From contig CBDBJQ010000006.1 of NCBI GenBank assembly GCA_965206405.1, positions 1,798,001 to 1,862,000 of the forward strand: 64,000 nucleotides of DNA. Reading direction: 5' to 3'. This stretch comes from CBDBJQ01 sp965206405 (GTDB lineage: Bacteria > Pseudomonadota > Alphaproteobacteria > UBA8366). Under the pieces are notes generated by a model. The model worked only from the letters and a program-made list of their open reading frames with translations. It was not told the DNA's origin and did no database searches. Positions 53,115 to 62,714 of this stretch are shown here, piece by piece. The translations under genes and the position numbers were made by a program. Position 1 is the first letter of the stretch. Every line of letters begins with the position of its first letter.

Positions 53115-54026
53115 TCAGATCGGATCCCAGGAGAACACGTCACCCGAGCGATCCAGCGGCATGAAGTTGCCTTTCACGGTCGGAATCGCGTGCTCGGCGA
53201 TCAACTCCGGCGTCCAGCCCTCGGCGCGGTGCACCGCGCGTACCGGCCGGTGCTGGGCGAACAGGTAGATCTCGTTCATCCGGACACCGAAAATCTGCCC
53301 AGTCACATCCTCGGCCGCATCGCTGGCCAGAAAAACGGCCATCGGCGCGATCTTGGCCGGTGTCATCTGCTTGATCCGTTCGACCCGTTCCTCCTCCTCG
53401 GGGGTATTCACGGGTATGGTTCCGATCATGCGGCTCCAGGCAAACGGCGTGATGCAGTTCGAGCGAACGCGGAACCGTGACATGTCAAGGGCGATGCATT
53501 TCGATAGCCCGGCGATCCCGATCTTCGCAGCACCGTAGTTGACCTGCCCGAAGTTGCCGATCAGCCCCGAGGTCGAGGTCATGTGGATGTAGGCGCCCGA
53601 AGACTGCTTGCGGAAATACGGCGCTGCCGCCCGGCTGATGTTGAAGCTGCCCCGTAGATGGACGTCGATGACGCTGTTGAAATCGTCCTCGGTCATCTTG
53701 TGGAAGATCACGTCGCGCAGGATGCCTGCGTTGTTGACTACAATGTCAACCTTGCCGAAGGAATCGATCGCCTGCTCGACGATGCGATGCGCGGCATCCC
53801 AGTCCGTGACGCTGTCGCCGTTGGCAACCGCCTCGCCACCAGCGTCCTGGATCTCCTTGACTACGGAATCCGCCGGCCCGAGGTCAGTGCCTTCGCCGGA
53901 GACGCTGCCGCCGAGATCATTGACCACAACCTTGGCGCCGTGTGCAGCCATCAGCATCGCGAATTCGCGGCCGATGCCGCGACCACCGCCGGTGACCACT
54001 GCTACCTTGCCTTCAAGCATGCTCAT
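53115..54026 (-). CDS. SDR-family dehydrogenase (HSD17B4/multifunctional-protein-like)
   Basis: A 303-residue short-chain dehydrogenase. Motifs: AVVTGGGRGIGREFAM, VVVNDLGGSVSGEGTD (the acidic residue after the second strand suggests NAD), NNAGILRDVIFHKMTEDDF, STSGLIGNFGQVNYGAAKIG with the Tyr/Lys pair. The NNAGILRD and NDLGG stretches are typical of the 3-hydroxyacyl-CoA dehydrogenase SDR of peroxisomal-type multifunctional proteins, so an acyl-CoA substrate is likely. It is the first gene beyond the IS256 remnant on the right side of the giant gene. Confidence 0.87.
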   Translation of the reverse strand: MSMLEGKVAVVTGGGRGIGREFAMLMAAHGAKVVVNDLGGSVSGEGTDLGPADSVVKEIQDAGGEAVANGDSVTDWDAAHRIVEQAIDSFGKVDIVVNNAGILRDVIFHKMTEDDFNSVIDVHLRGSFNISRAAAPYFRKQSSGAYIHMTSTSGLIGNFGQVNYGAAKIGIAGLSKCIALDMSRFRVRSNCITPFAWSRMIGTIPVNTPEEEERVERIKQMTPAKIAPMAVFLASDAAEDVTGQIFGVRMNEIYLFAQHRPVRAVHRAEGWTPELIAEHAIPTVKGNFMPLDRSGDVFSWDPI

Positions 54027-54143
54027 AAGCTGGCTTTATCCCTTTGTGTGTGGTTTTTTTAACGTATTTGAACTAGTTATCTAGGGTAGCCCCTTAAATA
54101 TATAACCCTCCCCAAAGCCTCGTAAAAAACATCAGGGTCAGAA

Positions 54144-54238
54144 ATGAAACGACTCGTCCCCGGGGCTTGATTCCAACCCTCTCGGCTCTTGCCTGCCTGG
54201 GTCTTCTCGTCGTCGCGTGCGGCGGTGGAGGTGGCTGA
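54144..54238 (+). pseudogene. Frameshifted lipoprotein signal sequence
   Basis: ATG 54144 opens MKRLVPG and stops; one frame over, from 54167, the sequence reads LIPTLSALACLGLLVVACGG followed by GGG and a stop. Together they look like a lipoprotein signal with lipobox VVAC interrupted by a frameshift, with no mature domain. It may also be chance hydrophobic coding in GC-rich DNA. The remainder of the 54027-54381 spacer holds nothing else I recognise. Confidence 0.3.
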
Positions 54239-54381
54239 GGGAGATCTCCCACGGGATACCGTGCAACCCACTACCAATCCGTCCCCGTTACTCCACTGCC
54301 AGCGCCAGAGCGCTGGTGGAGTACCGGTCGAGGTTCCGGGAAATCCCCGGGAAAACTGATGCGCCTGACCCTTTCTGGCAG

Positions 54382-55182
54382 CTAGGATGCCGGCATCTTG
54401 GGGCCAACCACCGACAGGCCGCAACGCAGCGCTTCGGTCTCGAGCACATCATCGGGCATGACATTGGCGATGTTGGCGTCTGGCCCGAACTCGGTGATCA
54501 GGAACTTCTTCAGCGCATAGATGTCGGCCAGGTTGATGTTGGCAATCCACGGCCCCGGCAGTTCGTAGATCACTTTCTCACTCGGAAGTTCGGCGCGGAG
54601 CGCTGTGATCATGTCGCCATTGACCGCACCGTCGACGAACAGCTCGGCTGCCTCGACGAGCACCTCGCTGGCGCCGGCCTCGAGACTTTCCCGAGCTTGG
54701 GTGATCAGGTCTTCGGCCGTCTGCTTGATGTCCTTGGAACCAACCTCGCCGTGGATCTCGAGGCCCGCCGCCACGCCTTCGCTGATCAGGCGGTGGCGCT
54801 GCTCGGAGTTCAGCGGAACGCAGTTGTCGGAAACCTCGACCGCAGCGAAGCCGAGCCGCCTAGCTTCCGCAAAGAACGGGCCCGCTGCATCGAAGCCCTG
54901 GGTGGCAACGACGTATTCGAGGAACTGGCCGCCGACGAACGGCTTCACACCGAAGCCCTCGCAGGTCGCAATCTTGCGGGCAAGGTAGCTCTCGCTGTAG
55001 AGGCGCGCCGACCCGACAGCAATCTTGAGAAGATCAACGTAAGGTCCGACCAGCCCCAGCAAATCCTCGAGCGCGCCGAGCGGCATCCCGAAATCGACCA
55101 CCATGGTGAACCCGGTCTTGCGCGGCTTGTCCACGCTGCGCTCCGACGGCAGGGGAACCATCTCGAAGGGTTTGCGCGGCAT
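54382..55182 (-). CDS. comA: Phosphosulfolactate synthase (ComA) family protein
   Basis: A 266-residue TIM-barrel protein matching the ComA family, which adds sulfite to phosphoenolpyruvate to give (2R)-phosphosulfolactate, the first step of coenzyme M synthesis in archaea. Visible are TGFTMVVDFGMPLGALEDLL, DLLKIAVGSARLYS, CEGFGVKPFVGGQFLEYVV, FAAVEVSDNCVPL, LEIHGEVGSKD and EVLVEAAELFVDGAVNGD. Length is normal. No comB, comC or comDE partners are nearby, so in this bacterium it may make sulfolactate or act on another substrate. Confidence 0.8.
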   Translation of the reverse strand: MPRKPFEMVPLPSERSVDKPRKTGFTMVVDFGMPLGALEDLLGLVGPYVDLLKIAVGSARLYSESYLARKIATCEGFGVKPFVGGQFLEYVVATQGFDAAGPFFAEARRLGFAAVEVSDNCVPLNSEQRHRLISEGVAAGLEIHGEVGSKDIKQTAEDLITQARESLEAGASEVLVEAAELFVDGAVNGDMITALRAELPSEKVIYELPGPWIANINLADIYALKKFLITEFGPDANIANVMPDDVLETEALRCGLSVVGPKMPAS

Positions 55183-55689
55183 CGTCGAACTCCCTGATAA
55201 AACGAATGGGTCTTGCCATACAGAGCCTTATGCCTTTCTCAGCTATGCTCTGCTAGGCAAGGCCCAAACGAATTAAAAAAACCAAGCCAAACAAGGCCGT
55301 CACTGAAGGGCGGGTCTCGCCTCCTTCAGCAGGTTGTATACAAGCCCAATCAGCGAACCCTTGGGCAAATCCAGCCGCCGTTCTTCATCCTAGGCAAGCT
55401 TAAACTGAATCTCCATTTAACCCCATAGCCGTCCCATTTTCCCTGTCCTGGTCCTGCGTCATGATTCGAATTTCCCTGCCTCTGTTCTTATCCCCGTCCT
55501 TAGTTGCTCTCCTGCCCTTATTTCTGCCCCGCTCCGACTTCCTGCCTCAAAGCGCCAGGCGCAGTACTTTTTACGGCGGGTAACACATCCATCTTTCGGG
55601 TATTATATTTGTTTGCGATAAAACCCAGCCAAACGCGGCAGATTCGGCACGGCAACACAACAACAGTAATCTGATCCGGGAACGGCACC
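55183..55689. other. Intergenic region without a recognisable gene
   Basis: About 500 bp between divergent genes. A hairpin-forming repeat (ctgaagg at 55303, ccttcag at 55323) and a long pyrimidine-rich stretch (about 55430-55550) are the only structure I see. AT-rich sequence near 55600 (ttatatttgtttg) could hold a promoter for the gene at 55690. No RNA gene recognised. Confidence 0.5.
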
Positions 55690-57402
55690 ATGTCCCTTCA
55701 GCCGGCCGTCAGGGCCAACAACCACATGATTTCCGCTGGCCACCACCTGGCCGCCGAAGCCGGGCACCGGATTCTTCTTTCCGGCGGCAACGCCTTCGAT
55801 GCCGGAGTCGCCGCCGGCATCGCGCTTGGCGTCGTCCAGCCCGATATGGTCCAGGTCTCGGGCGTCGCCCCGATTATCCTCTATCACGCCGAAACCGACG
55901 AGGTGGTGACCGTCAGCGGTCTTGGCTGGTGGCCAAGGGCCGCAACTCTCGACCTCTTCCTCGACAAACACGAGGGCACGATCCCGACCGGTATTCTGCG
56001 CACGATCATCCCGGCGGCCCCAGATGCCTGGATTCGCGTACTCGAACGCTGGGGCACGATGCGTTTCGGCGATGTTGCCGAAGACAGCGTGCGCTGGGCG
56101 CGGGACGGTTTCGCCATCCATGACCTTCTGGCCGAGAACATCGAGACCCATGGCGAAGCCTACCAGCGCTGGCCGGAGACAGCCGCGGTGTATTTCCCGG
56201 ACGGCAAGCCGCTCGGGACAGGAGATCGCATCACCCAGACCAATCTCGCGGGTACGCTTCAGTACATGATCGACGAGGAGCGCGCCGTCGCTGGCCGCGA
56301 AGCAGGTCTGCAGGCCGCGCGCAATGCCTTTTACCGAGGCGATATCGCGCGAACCATCACCCACTATCACGCACAGAATGACGGCCTGCTCACCATGGAG
56401 GATTTCGCCGGTTATGAATCCGCTTTCGAGCCAGCCGTCCATCGCCGTTTCTCCGGCTTCGGTGAGCCGATCGACGTCTACAGTTGCGGCCCTTGGTGCC
56501 AGGGCCCAGTGCTGGTGGAGATGTTGGCCATTCTCGAGGGGATCGATATTGTCGGCCTCGGCCACAACAGCGTCGATTACGTGCACTGCCTCACCGAGGC
56601 AATGAAACTCGCCTTCGCCGACCGCGAAGCCCATTACGGCGACCCGAGATTTATTCCCGTGCCGATTGCCGAACTGGTCTCCGAGATCTACGGCGCCCGC
56701 CGCCGCCGTGAGATCGACCCCAAGACCGCACATCCCGGCATGCCGCAACCGGGAATCCCTGCTGCCGCGCTCGGCGATTCCCCGATCCCGGATCCCGCTG
56801 CGCCGCTGCGGCAACTCCCGCTGGATACCTCATATGTTTGTGTCGTTGATTCCGGTGGCAATGTCTTTTCCGCAACCCCGAGCGACGTGACACACCAAAG
56901 TCCCATGATTCCGGGTCTCGGCATGTGCCCGTCCTCGCGCGGATCGCAAAGCTGGGCCGTCCCCGGCCATCCCTCGGCAGTGGCGCCAGGCAAGCGCCCC
57001 CGGCTCACACCGAGTCCGGCTCTCGCCATGCGCGACGGCTTCGCCCTGCCCTTCGGCACGCCCGGCGGCGACGTACAGCCCCAGGCGATGCTCCAGGCCT
57101 TCCTCAACATGGAAAGCTGGGGCATGGCACCGCAGGACGCAGTCGAGGCGCCGCGTTTCGCCACATTCAGCTTCCCGGGATCCTTCGAGCCGCATATCTA
57201 CGAGGCCGACGTGCTCCGCATTGAAGAGGGCATCGGCGGCACGGTGCGCGACGACCTCTTGGCGCGCGGGCACAAGGTCGAAATCTGGGCGGAACGAAGC
57301 TGGAAGGCGGGCACCGTCTGCACCATCGCCGCTGACCGCAAAACAGGCGTCATGACCGGTGCCGCCGATCCCCGGCGCTCGACGCGCGCGCTCGGCTGGT
57401 AG
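55690..57402 (+). CDS. Gamma-glutamyltransferase family protein
   Basis: A 570-residue Ntn-hydrolase precursor. The large-subunit signature is GHRILLSGGNAFDAGVAAGI. The small subunit should start at Thr380 in LPLDTSYVCVVDSGGNVFSA, where the usual Thr-Thr-His is Thr-Ser-Tyr. Near the end it has the family stretch TPSPALAMRDGFALPFGTPG and DAVEAPRFATFSF. No signal peptide is seen, so it is probably cytosolic, unlike glutathione-degrading GGT. It precedes soxB by 42 bp on the same strand, suggesting it releases an amine or N-methyl amino acid from a gamma-glutamyl conjugate for sarcosine oxidase. The last point is inference. Confidence 0.83.
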   Translation: MSLQPAVRANNHMISAGHHLAAEAGHRILLSGGNAFDAGVAAGIALGVVQPDMVQVSGVAPIILYHAETDEVVTVSGLGWWPRAATLDLFLDKHEGTIPTGILRTIIPAAPDAWIRVLERWGTMRFGDVAEDSVRWARDGFAIHDLLAENIETHGEAYQRWPETAAVYFPDGKPLGTGDRITQTNLAGTLQYMIDEERAVAGREAGLQAARNAFYRGDIARTITHYHAQNDGLLTMEDFAGYESAFEPAVHRRFSGFGEPIDVYSCGPWCQGPVLVEMLAILEGIDIVGLGHNSVDYVHCLTEAMKLAFADREAHYGDPRFIPVPIAELVSEIYGARRRREIDPKTAHPGMPQPGIPAAALGDSPIPDPAAPLRQLPLDTSYVCVVDSGGNVFSATPSDVTHQSPMIPGLGMCPSSRGSQSWAVPGHPSAVAPGKRPRLTPSPALAMRDGFALPFGTPGGDVQPQAMLQAFLNMESWGMAPQDAVEAPRFATFSFPGSFEPHIYEADVLRIEEGIGGTVRDDLLARGHKVEIWAERSWKAGTVCTIAADRKTGVMTGAADPRRSTRALGW

Positions 57403-57444
57403 GCCCGAGCAAGATCCCGACCAAATAACGAACAGGAAAACCGC

Positions 57445-58698
57445 GTGGCCCACCGTTATTCTATCTTCAGCCTGGCGCGCAACGCTCTTACCGGTCACCG
57501 CAACTGGCCCCGAGCTTGGCGGAGTCCCGCCCCCCAGCCCGAATACGACGCCGTCATCGTTGGCGGCGGCGGCCACGGTCTCGCCACCGCCTATTATCTC
57601 GCCAAGGAGCACAAGCTCTCGCGGATCGCCGTGCTCGAGAAGGGCTGGCTTGGCGGCGGCAACACCGGCCGCAACACCACCATCGTCCGGGCCAACTACA
57701 CTCAGAACGAGAGCAACACCCTTTATGCCCACGCGATGAACCTGTGGCGCGGGCTCAGCGACGATCTCAACTACAACGTGATGTTCAGCCCCCGCGGCGT
57801 CATGCATCTTGCGCACACCGAGCACGATCTGAAACAGTTCTCCCGCCGCCATCACGCCAACAGGCTAGCCGGGGTCGAACTCGAATACCTTACGCCCGCG
57901 GAAGCCACCCGGTTCTGCCCGATCCTGAACACCTCCCCCGATGCTCGCTATCCCATACTCGGCGCCAGCCTCGATCGGCGCGCCGGCATCGCCCGCCACG
58001 ACGCCGTTGCCTGGGGCTTCGCCCGGGCCGCCGACCGCAGGGGCGTCGACGTCATCCAGAACTGCGCCGTGACCGGCATCCGCATCGAGAACGGCGCGGT
58101 GCGCGGTGTCGAGACCAGCCGCGGCTTCATCGCCACACCCAAGCTCGGCTGCGTCGTTGCCGGCCACTCTTCGGTTCTGGCCGAGATGGCCGGTCTGCGC
58201 CTGCCGATTGAGAGCCATCCTCTCCAGGCGCTGGTCTCGGAGCCACTCAAACCGGTGATGAACACCGTCATCATGTCGGGGCTGGTGCATGTCTATCTCA
58301 GCCAGTCCGACAAGGGCGAGATGGTGATCGGCGCCGGCATCGACCTGTACAATTCCTACGCCCAGCGCGGTGCGTTGCAGATCGTCGAGGAGCAGGTCGC
58401 GGCCCTGGTCGAGCTGTATCCGATCCTGAGTCGGGTGCGCATGATGCGCAGCTGGGGCGGTATCGTCGACATCTGCCCCGATGCCAGCCCACTGATCACC
58501 AAGACGCCGGTCCAGGGCCTTTATTTCAACTGCGGCTGGGGAACCGGCGGCTTCAAGTCGACCCCCGGATCGGGCCATCTGTTCGCCCACACCATCGCCC
58601 GCGACGAACCGCATCCGATCAACGCGCCCTTCTCTCTCGAGCGCTTCAGCACCGGCCTCCTGGTCGACGAGAACGGTGCTGCCGGAGTCGCCCATTGA
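57445..58698 (+). CDS. soxB: Sarcosine oxidase beta subunit
   Basis: A 417-residue flavoprotein subunit that carries the FAD-linked amine-oxidising site of heterotetrameric sarcosine oxidase. Motifs: the dinucleotide fold DAVIVGGGGHGLATAYYLAK, LGGGNTGRNTTIVRANY, RRAGIARHDAVAWGFARAAD and the C-terminal YFNCGWGTGGFKSTPGSGH. It starts with GTG at 57445, preceded by AGGAAA. First gene of soxBDAG; oxidises sarcosine to glycine, passing the methyl carbon to tetrahydrofolate on the alpha subunit. Confidence 0.93.
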   Translation: MAHRYSIFSLARNALTGHRNWPRAWRSPAPQPEYDAVIVGGGGHGLATAYYLAKEHKLSRIAVLEKGWLGGGNTGRNTTIVRANYTQNESNTLYAHAMNLWRGLSDDLNYNVMFSPRGVMHLAHTEHDLKQFSRRHHANRLAGVELEYLTPAEATRFCPILNTSPDARYPILGASLDRRAGIARHDAVAWGFARAADRRGVDVIQNCAVTGIRIENGAVRGVETSRGFIATPKLGCVVAGHSSVLAEMAGLRLPIESHPLQALVSEPLKPVMNTVIMSGLVHVYLSQSDKGEMVIGAGIDLYNSYAQRGALQIVEEQVAALVELYPILSRVRMMRSWGGIVDICPDASPLITKTPVQGLYFNCGWGTGGFKSTPGSGHLFAHTIARDEPHPINAPFSLERFSTGLLVDENGAAGVAH

Positions 58699-58771
58699 CC
58701 CCGGCGCGCACCCAGATCCCTGACGGCCAAGTTTTTGGCGGCCAGATTTCTGACGACACAGCGAGACGGTC

Positions 58772-59071
58772 ATGCTGCTGATCGAGTGCCCCTATTGCGG
58801 TCCTCGCGACGAATGCGAGTTCCACTACGGCGGTGAGGCGCACATCGTGCGCCCGCCCGAGCCCGAGAAGCTCAATGACGACGCCTGGAGTGATTACGTC
58901 TTCAAGCGCACCAACCCCAAGGGATGGCATCGCGAACGCTGGTGTCACGAAGCCGGATGCGGGCGCTGGTTCAACGCCATTCGCAGCACCGTCACCCACG
59001 CTTTCCATGCGATCTACCCCATCGGTGCCACGCCGCCGCCGCTGCCCGGGAACGGGGAGAGCGGCGAATGA
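58772..59071 (+). CDS. soxD: Sarcosine oxidase delta subunit
   Basis: A 99-residue zinc-binding subunit. CPYCGPRDECEF near the start and the later RWCHEAGCGRWFNAIR give the Cys/His zinc site of the family, with the conserved EFHYGGEAHIVRP and FKRTNPKGWHRERW between. Its stop overlaps the soxA start by 4 bases (ATGA), as usual for this operon. Confidence 0.93.
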   Translation: MLLIECPYCGPRDECEFHYGGEAHIVRPPEPEKLNDDAWSDYVFKRTNPKGWHRERWCHEAGCGRWFNAIRSTVTHAFHAIYPIGATPPPLPGNGESGE

Positions 59072-62000
59072 CGAAGAGCAATCGCATCGTGCAAGGTGGG
59101 CAGGTTGATCGGAACCAGCCCATCTCTTTTTTCTTCAACGGCCGCAGGATGCAGGGGCTCGCCGGCGACACGCTTGCCTCGGCCCTGCTTGCCAACGACG
59201 TGCGGCGGGTTGCGCGAAGCTTCAAATACCACCGGCCACGCGGCGTGTTCTCGGCCGGCGCCGAGGAACCCAACGCACTCGTCCGCATCGGTCGAGGCGC
59301 CTATGCCACACCCAATCTACGGGCAACCCAGGTCGAGCTCTATGACGGGCTGGAAGCGGAGAGTCAGAACCACTGGCCCGCCCTCGCCATCGATCTGCAG
59401 GCCGGATTCGGTTTCATCTCAGCTCTGCTACCCGCTGGTTTTTATTACAAGACCTTCATCCACCCGACACGCCTGTGGCCGTTTTACGAGAGCATGATCC
59501 GGCGCATTGCCGGCATGGGCCGCGCGCCCGAAGAACCCGATCCCGACGCCTACGAGAAAGCCCATCGTCACTGCGACGTGCTCGTCATCGGCGCCGGCCC
59601 GGCCGGTCTGGCGGCCGCACTGGCCGCCGGGCGCAGCGGCGCTCGCGTGATTCTGGCTGACGAACAGGCGGCGTTCGGCGGAAGCCTTCTGTCCGGGGGC
59701 GACCGGGTCGACGGAATGGACGCCGCGGAGTGGGTTGTGCGCGCCGAGGCCGAGCTTGCCACCATGCCCGAGGTAACCCTGCTGCCCCGGTGCACCGTGT
59801 TCGGCTATTACGACCACAATTTCCTCGCCGCTCTCGAGCGCGTCACCGACCATCTCGCAGCACCGCCCGAGCACCTGCCACGCCAGCGCATGTGGACCTT
59901 CCGGGCAAAACATGTCGTGCTCGCCACCGGCGCCATCGAGAGGCCGCACGTCTTCACCGGAAACGACCGGCCTGGAATCATGCTCGCCGGTGCTGCGCGC
60001 ACCTATCTCAACCGCTATGGCGTCCGCGTCGGCGCCCGGCCGCTTGTCTTTACCAACAACGACGAGGCCTACCGCACCGCCATCGATCTTCACAAGGCCG
60101 GCGCCAAACCAACCGTCATCGACCTGCGCGCCGAGCCCGCGGGCCCGCATGCGGCGACAGCGGCCAAATACGGCATCTCCGTCATCAAGGGCCATGCCAT
60201 CATCGCCACCAGGGGCCGGAGCAGAATCCGCAGTGTTACGATCATGCCGCTTAGCGCAGAGGGAACGCTTGCCGGCGGCGGCAGCCGACGCCTGAACTGC
60301 GATGCGCTCCTGATATCAGGCGGCTGGAACCCGGCGGTCCACCTGTTCTCGCAATCGGGTGGCCGGTTGCGCCGCGATCCCGCACTTGCCACCTTCGTGC
60401 CCGATGTCGCGACACAAGCCCTGATCCCGGCTGGCGCCAGCCAGGGCACCCGCGATCTCAACCAGTGTCTGCGCAAAGGACACCAGGCCGGCCAGGATGC
60501 AGCTATCGCGGCGGGTTTTTCCGATGCCACCGGCGCCGCCGGCAGCCCTCCGGCAACGGACGCTGTCGAGGCGAGCGATGCAGAGGGTCCGGCGCCGAAC
60601 CCGCTGGTTCTCGCCGAGAAAGGCAAACCCAACAAGGGGTTTATCGATTTCCAGAATGACGTCACCGTCAACGACATTGCGTTGGCCGCGCGCGAGGGTT
60701 TTGAGTCGGTCGAGCACATGAAGCGCTACACCACCGCCGGCATGGGCACCGACCAGGGCAAAACCTCAAACCAGAACGCCCTGGCCGTACTGGCGATCGA
60801 AACCGGCAAGCCCGAAGAAACCGTCGGCACCACGACCTTCCGGCCGCCCTATACGCCGGTCACCATGGGTGCCCTGGCGGGACGCCAGGTCGGGGCGTTT
60901 CTCGATCCGCTGCGCAAAACCTCGATCGACGCCTGGCACAGCATGGCCGGCGCCAAGTGGGAGATGGTCGGGCAATGGCGCCGGCCCTTCTGCTATCCCC
61001 GTGAGGATGAGAGCCGGGAGGAGGCGGTACGCCGGGAGATTCTCGGCACCCGCGAGAGCCTCGGCATTCTCGACGCCTCGACGCTCGGCAAGATCGAGAT
61101 CCAAGGGCCCGACGCCGTCAAGATTCTCAACCGCATCTATACCAATGACTGGGAAACCCTGGCCGAGGGTCGCTGCCGGTACGGGCTGATGTGCCGGGAG
61201 GACGGTATGGTGTTCGATGACGGCGTGACCGCCCGTCTCGGACCCAACCGCTATCTGATGCACACCACGACCGGCAATGCGGCCCAGGTGCTTGCCTGGC
61301 TCGAGGAATGGCAGCAGACGGAATGGCCTGAACTGCAGGTCTGGTTCGCCTCGGTGACCGAGCAGTACGCGACCATCAATCTCGCCGGGCCGAACGCCCG
61401 CCGCGTGCTCGCCGCCATGACCGATCTCGACGTCTCCAATGAGGCCCTGCCCTTCATGCGCTGGTGCGAAGGCAAGGTTGCCGGCATCGACGGTGCGCGG
61501 GTGCTGAGGGTGAGTTTTACCGGGGAGCTTTCCTACGAGATCAGCGTACCGTGCCGCTACGGCATGGCACTCTGGGATTTCTGCACCACTCTCGGCGAGC
61601 AATATGCCGCGGTGACGATGGGCACCGAGGCCCAGCACGTGATGCGCGCCGAAAAAGGGTTCATCGCCATTGGCCAGGAAGCCGACGGCACCACCACCCC
61701 GATCGATCTCGGACTCGATACACTGGTCTCCAAGCGCAAGGATTTCATTGGCAAGCGTTCGCTTGTCCGCGCCGGTATGGACAGACCGGAGCGGCGCCGG
61801 CTGGTCGGGCTGCTCACCAACAATCCCGCCGAAGTGCTCGCCGATGGCGCCCAAATTCTCGGCGGTGACGGTGCTGCGGGAGTCTCCGGGTTCGTGACCT
61901 CGAGCTATTACAGCCCGACCCTGGAGCGCTCCATCGCCCTCGCCCTGCTCGCCAGCGGCCAGGACCGGAATGGCGAGACGGTCCGGCTGACAACAGATGA

Positions 62001-62073
62001 CGGCGGGACGACGACGGCAACCGTTTCACCGACGGTGTTCCTCGACCCGGCAGGAGAGCGAAGCCGTGGCTGA
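59068..62073 (+). CDS. soxA: Sarcosine oxidase alpha subunit
   Basis: A 1001-residue subunit. N-terminal ferredoxin-like domain (FFFNGRRMQGLAGDTLASAL, FKYHRPRGVFSAGAEEPN), then an NAD-binding domain (VLVIGAGPAGLAAALAAG about residues 171-190, with TGAIERPHVFTGNDRPG), and from about residue 610 a GCV_T/aminomethyltransferase-like domain that binds tetrahydrofolate (DASTLGKIEIQGPDAVKILN, TGELSYEISVP, MRAEKGFIAIGQEADGTTTP). Normal length. The start at 59068 is set by the ATGA overlap with soxD; the frame upstream is a shadow. Confidence 0.94.
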   Translation: MTKSNRIVQGGQVDRNQPISFFFNGRRMQGLAGDTLASALLANDVRRVARSFKYHRPRGVFSAGAEEPNALVRIGRGAYATPNLRATQVELYDGLEAESQNHWPALAIDLQAGFGFISALLPAGFYYKTFIHPTRLWPFYESMIRRIAGMGRAPEEPDPDAYEKAHRHCDVLVIGAGPAGLAAALAAGRSGARVILADEQAAFGGSLLSGGDRVDGMDAAEWVVRAEAELATMPEVTLLPRCTVFGYYDHNFLAALERVTDHLAAPPEHLPRQRMWTFRAKHVVLATGAIERPHVFTGNDRPGIMLAGAARTYLNRYGVRVGARPLVFTNNDEAYRTAIDLHKAGAKPTVIDLRAEPAGPHAATAAKYGISVIKGHAIIATRGRSRIRSVTIMPLSAEGTLAGGGSRRLNCDALLISGGWNPAVHLFSQSGGRLRRDPALATFVPDVATQALIPAGASQGTRDLNQCLRKGHQAGQDAAIAAGFSDATGAAGSPPATDAVEASDAEGPAPNPLVLAEKGKPNKGFIDFQNDVTVNDIALAAREGFESVEHMKRYTTAGMGTDQGKTSNQNALAVLAIETGKPEETVGTTTFRPPYTPVTMGALAGRQVGAFLDPLRKTSIDAWHSMAGAKWEMVGQWRRPFCYPREDESREEAVRREILGTRESLGILDASTLGKIEIQGPDAVKILNRIYTNDWETLAEGRCRYGLMCREDGMVFDDGVTARLGPNRYLMHTTTGNAAQVLAWLEEWQQTEWPELQVWFASVTEQYATINLAGPNARRVLAAMTDLDVSNEALPFMRWCEGKVAGIDGARVLRVSFTGELSYEISVPCRYGMALWDFCTTLGEQYAAVTMGTEAQHVMRAEKGFIAIGQEADGTTTPIDLGLDTLVSKRKDFIGKRSLVRAGMDRPERRRLVGLLTNNPAEVLADGAQILGGDGAAGVSGFVTSSYYSPTLERSIALALLASGQDRNGETVRLTTDDGGTTTATVSPTVFLDPAGERSRG

Positions 62074-62692
62074 CGCACCGGCGCGCGGGCCCCTCGCCGG
62101 CCTTGGCCTCGCTGCCGCTCCGGGAGAGGCGGATCCGGAAACCGGTCTGCATCTCATCGAGGCGCCGTTCACCTGTCTGCTGGAACTCCGGGCCGAACCA
62201 ACAGATGCCCTGGCAAAGGCGGTTGCGAACACAACACGGCTCACGCTCCCCCGACGCTCGCCCGAAACATCCATAGAGGGGGCCAATACCGCCTTCTGGA
62301 TGGGGCCCGACCGGTGGTGGCTCCTGTGCCGGGATGAGAAAACCGGCGAAAACACCTTCACCGCCGAGGGTCTGCGCGACGCCCTCAAACATCTCACCTG
62401 CGCCATATTCGAGATCACCGATGCCTGGAGCTGTATCCGGGTCTCGGGCGAAGCCGCCCGCGACGTGCTGGCCAAGGGCTGCACGATCGACCTCCATCCC
62501 GACACCATGCCAACCGGCGCCGTCGTGCCGACGCTCTTGGCCGGAATGCGGATCGTCCTACATCACAACGGTACGTTTGCATACGACACCTACGGCCACC
62601 GCTCTTCTTGCGAGCATATGTGGGCCTGGCTCGAGGATTCCGGACGTGAATATGGTGTTTCCGCCGTACAATCGCCGCTTCCGGCTAATTGA
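62066..62692 (+). CDS. soxG: Sarcosine oxidase gamma subunit
   Basis: A 208-residue subunit of the folate-binding GcvT-related fold. Conserved stretches are NTAFWMGPDRWWLLCRD, DAWSCIRVSGEAARDVLAKG, TIDLHPDTMPTGAVVPTLLA and TYGHRSSCEHMWAWLEDSGR. The GTG at 62066, with AGGAGAG upstream and an 8-bp overlap with soxA, gives the family start. Last canonical gene of soxBDAG; no purU, folD or glyA gene follows within the window. Confidence 0.9.
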   Translation: MADAPARGPLAGLGLAAAPGEADPETGLHLIEAPFTCLLELRAEPTDALAKAVANTTRLTLPRRSPETSIEGANTAFWMGPDRWWLLCRDEKTGENTFTAEGLRDALKHLTCAIFEITDAWSCIRVSGEAARDVLAKGCTIDLHPDTMPTGAVVPTLLAGMRIVLHHNGTFAYDTYGHRSSCEHMWAWLEDSGREYGVSAVQSPLPAN

Positions 62693-62714
62693 TTTCGGCC
62701 ATTTGAGGTCTGCA

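Noticed and set aside
55603..56814. 403-codon minus-strand ORF opposite the gamma-glutamyltransferase-like gene
   Set aside because: Shadow; the opposite strand has clear Ntn-hydrolase motifs.
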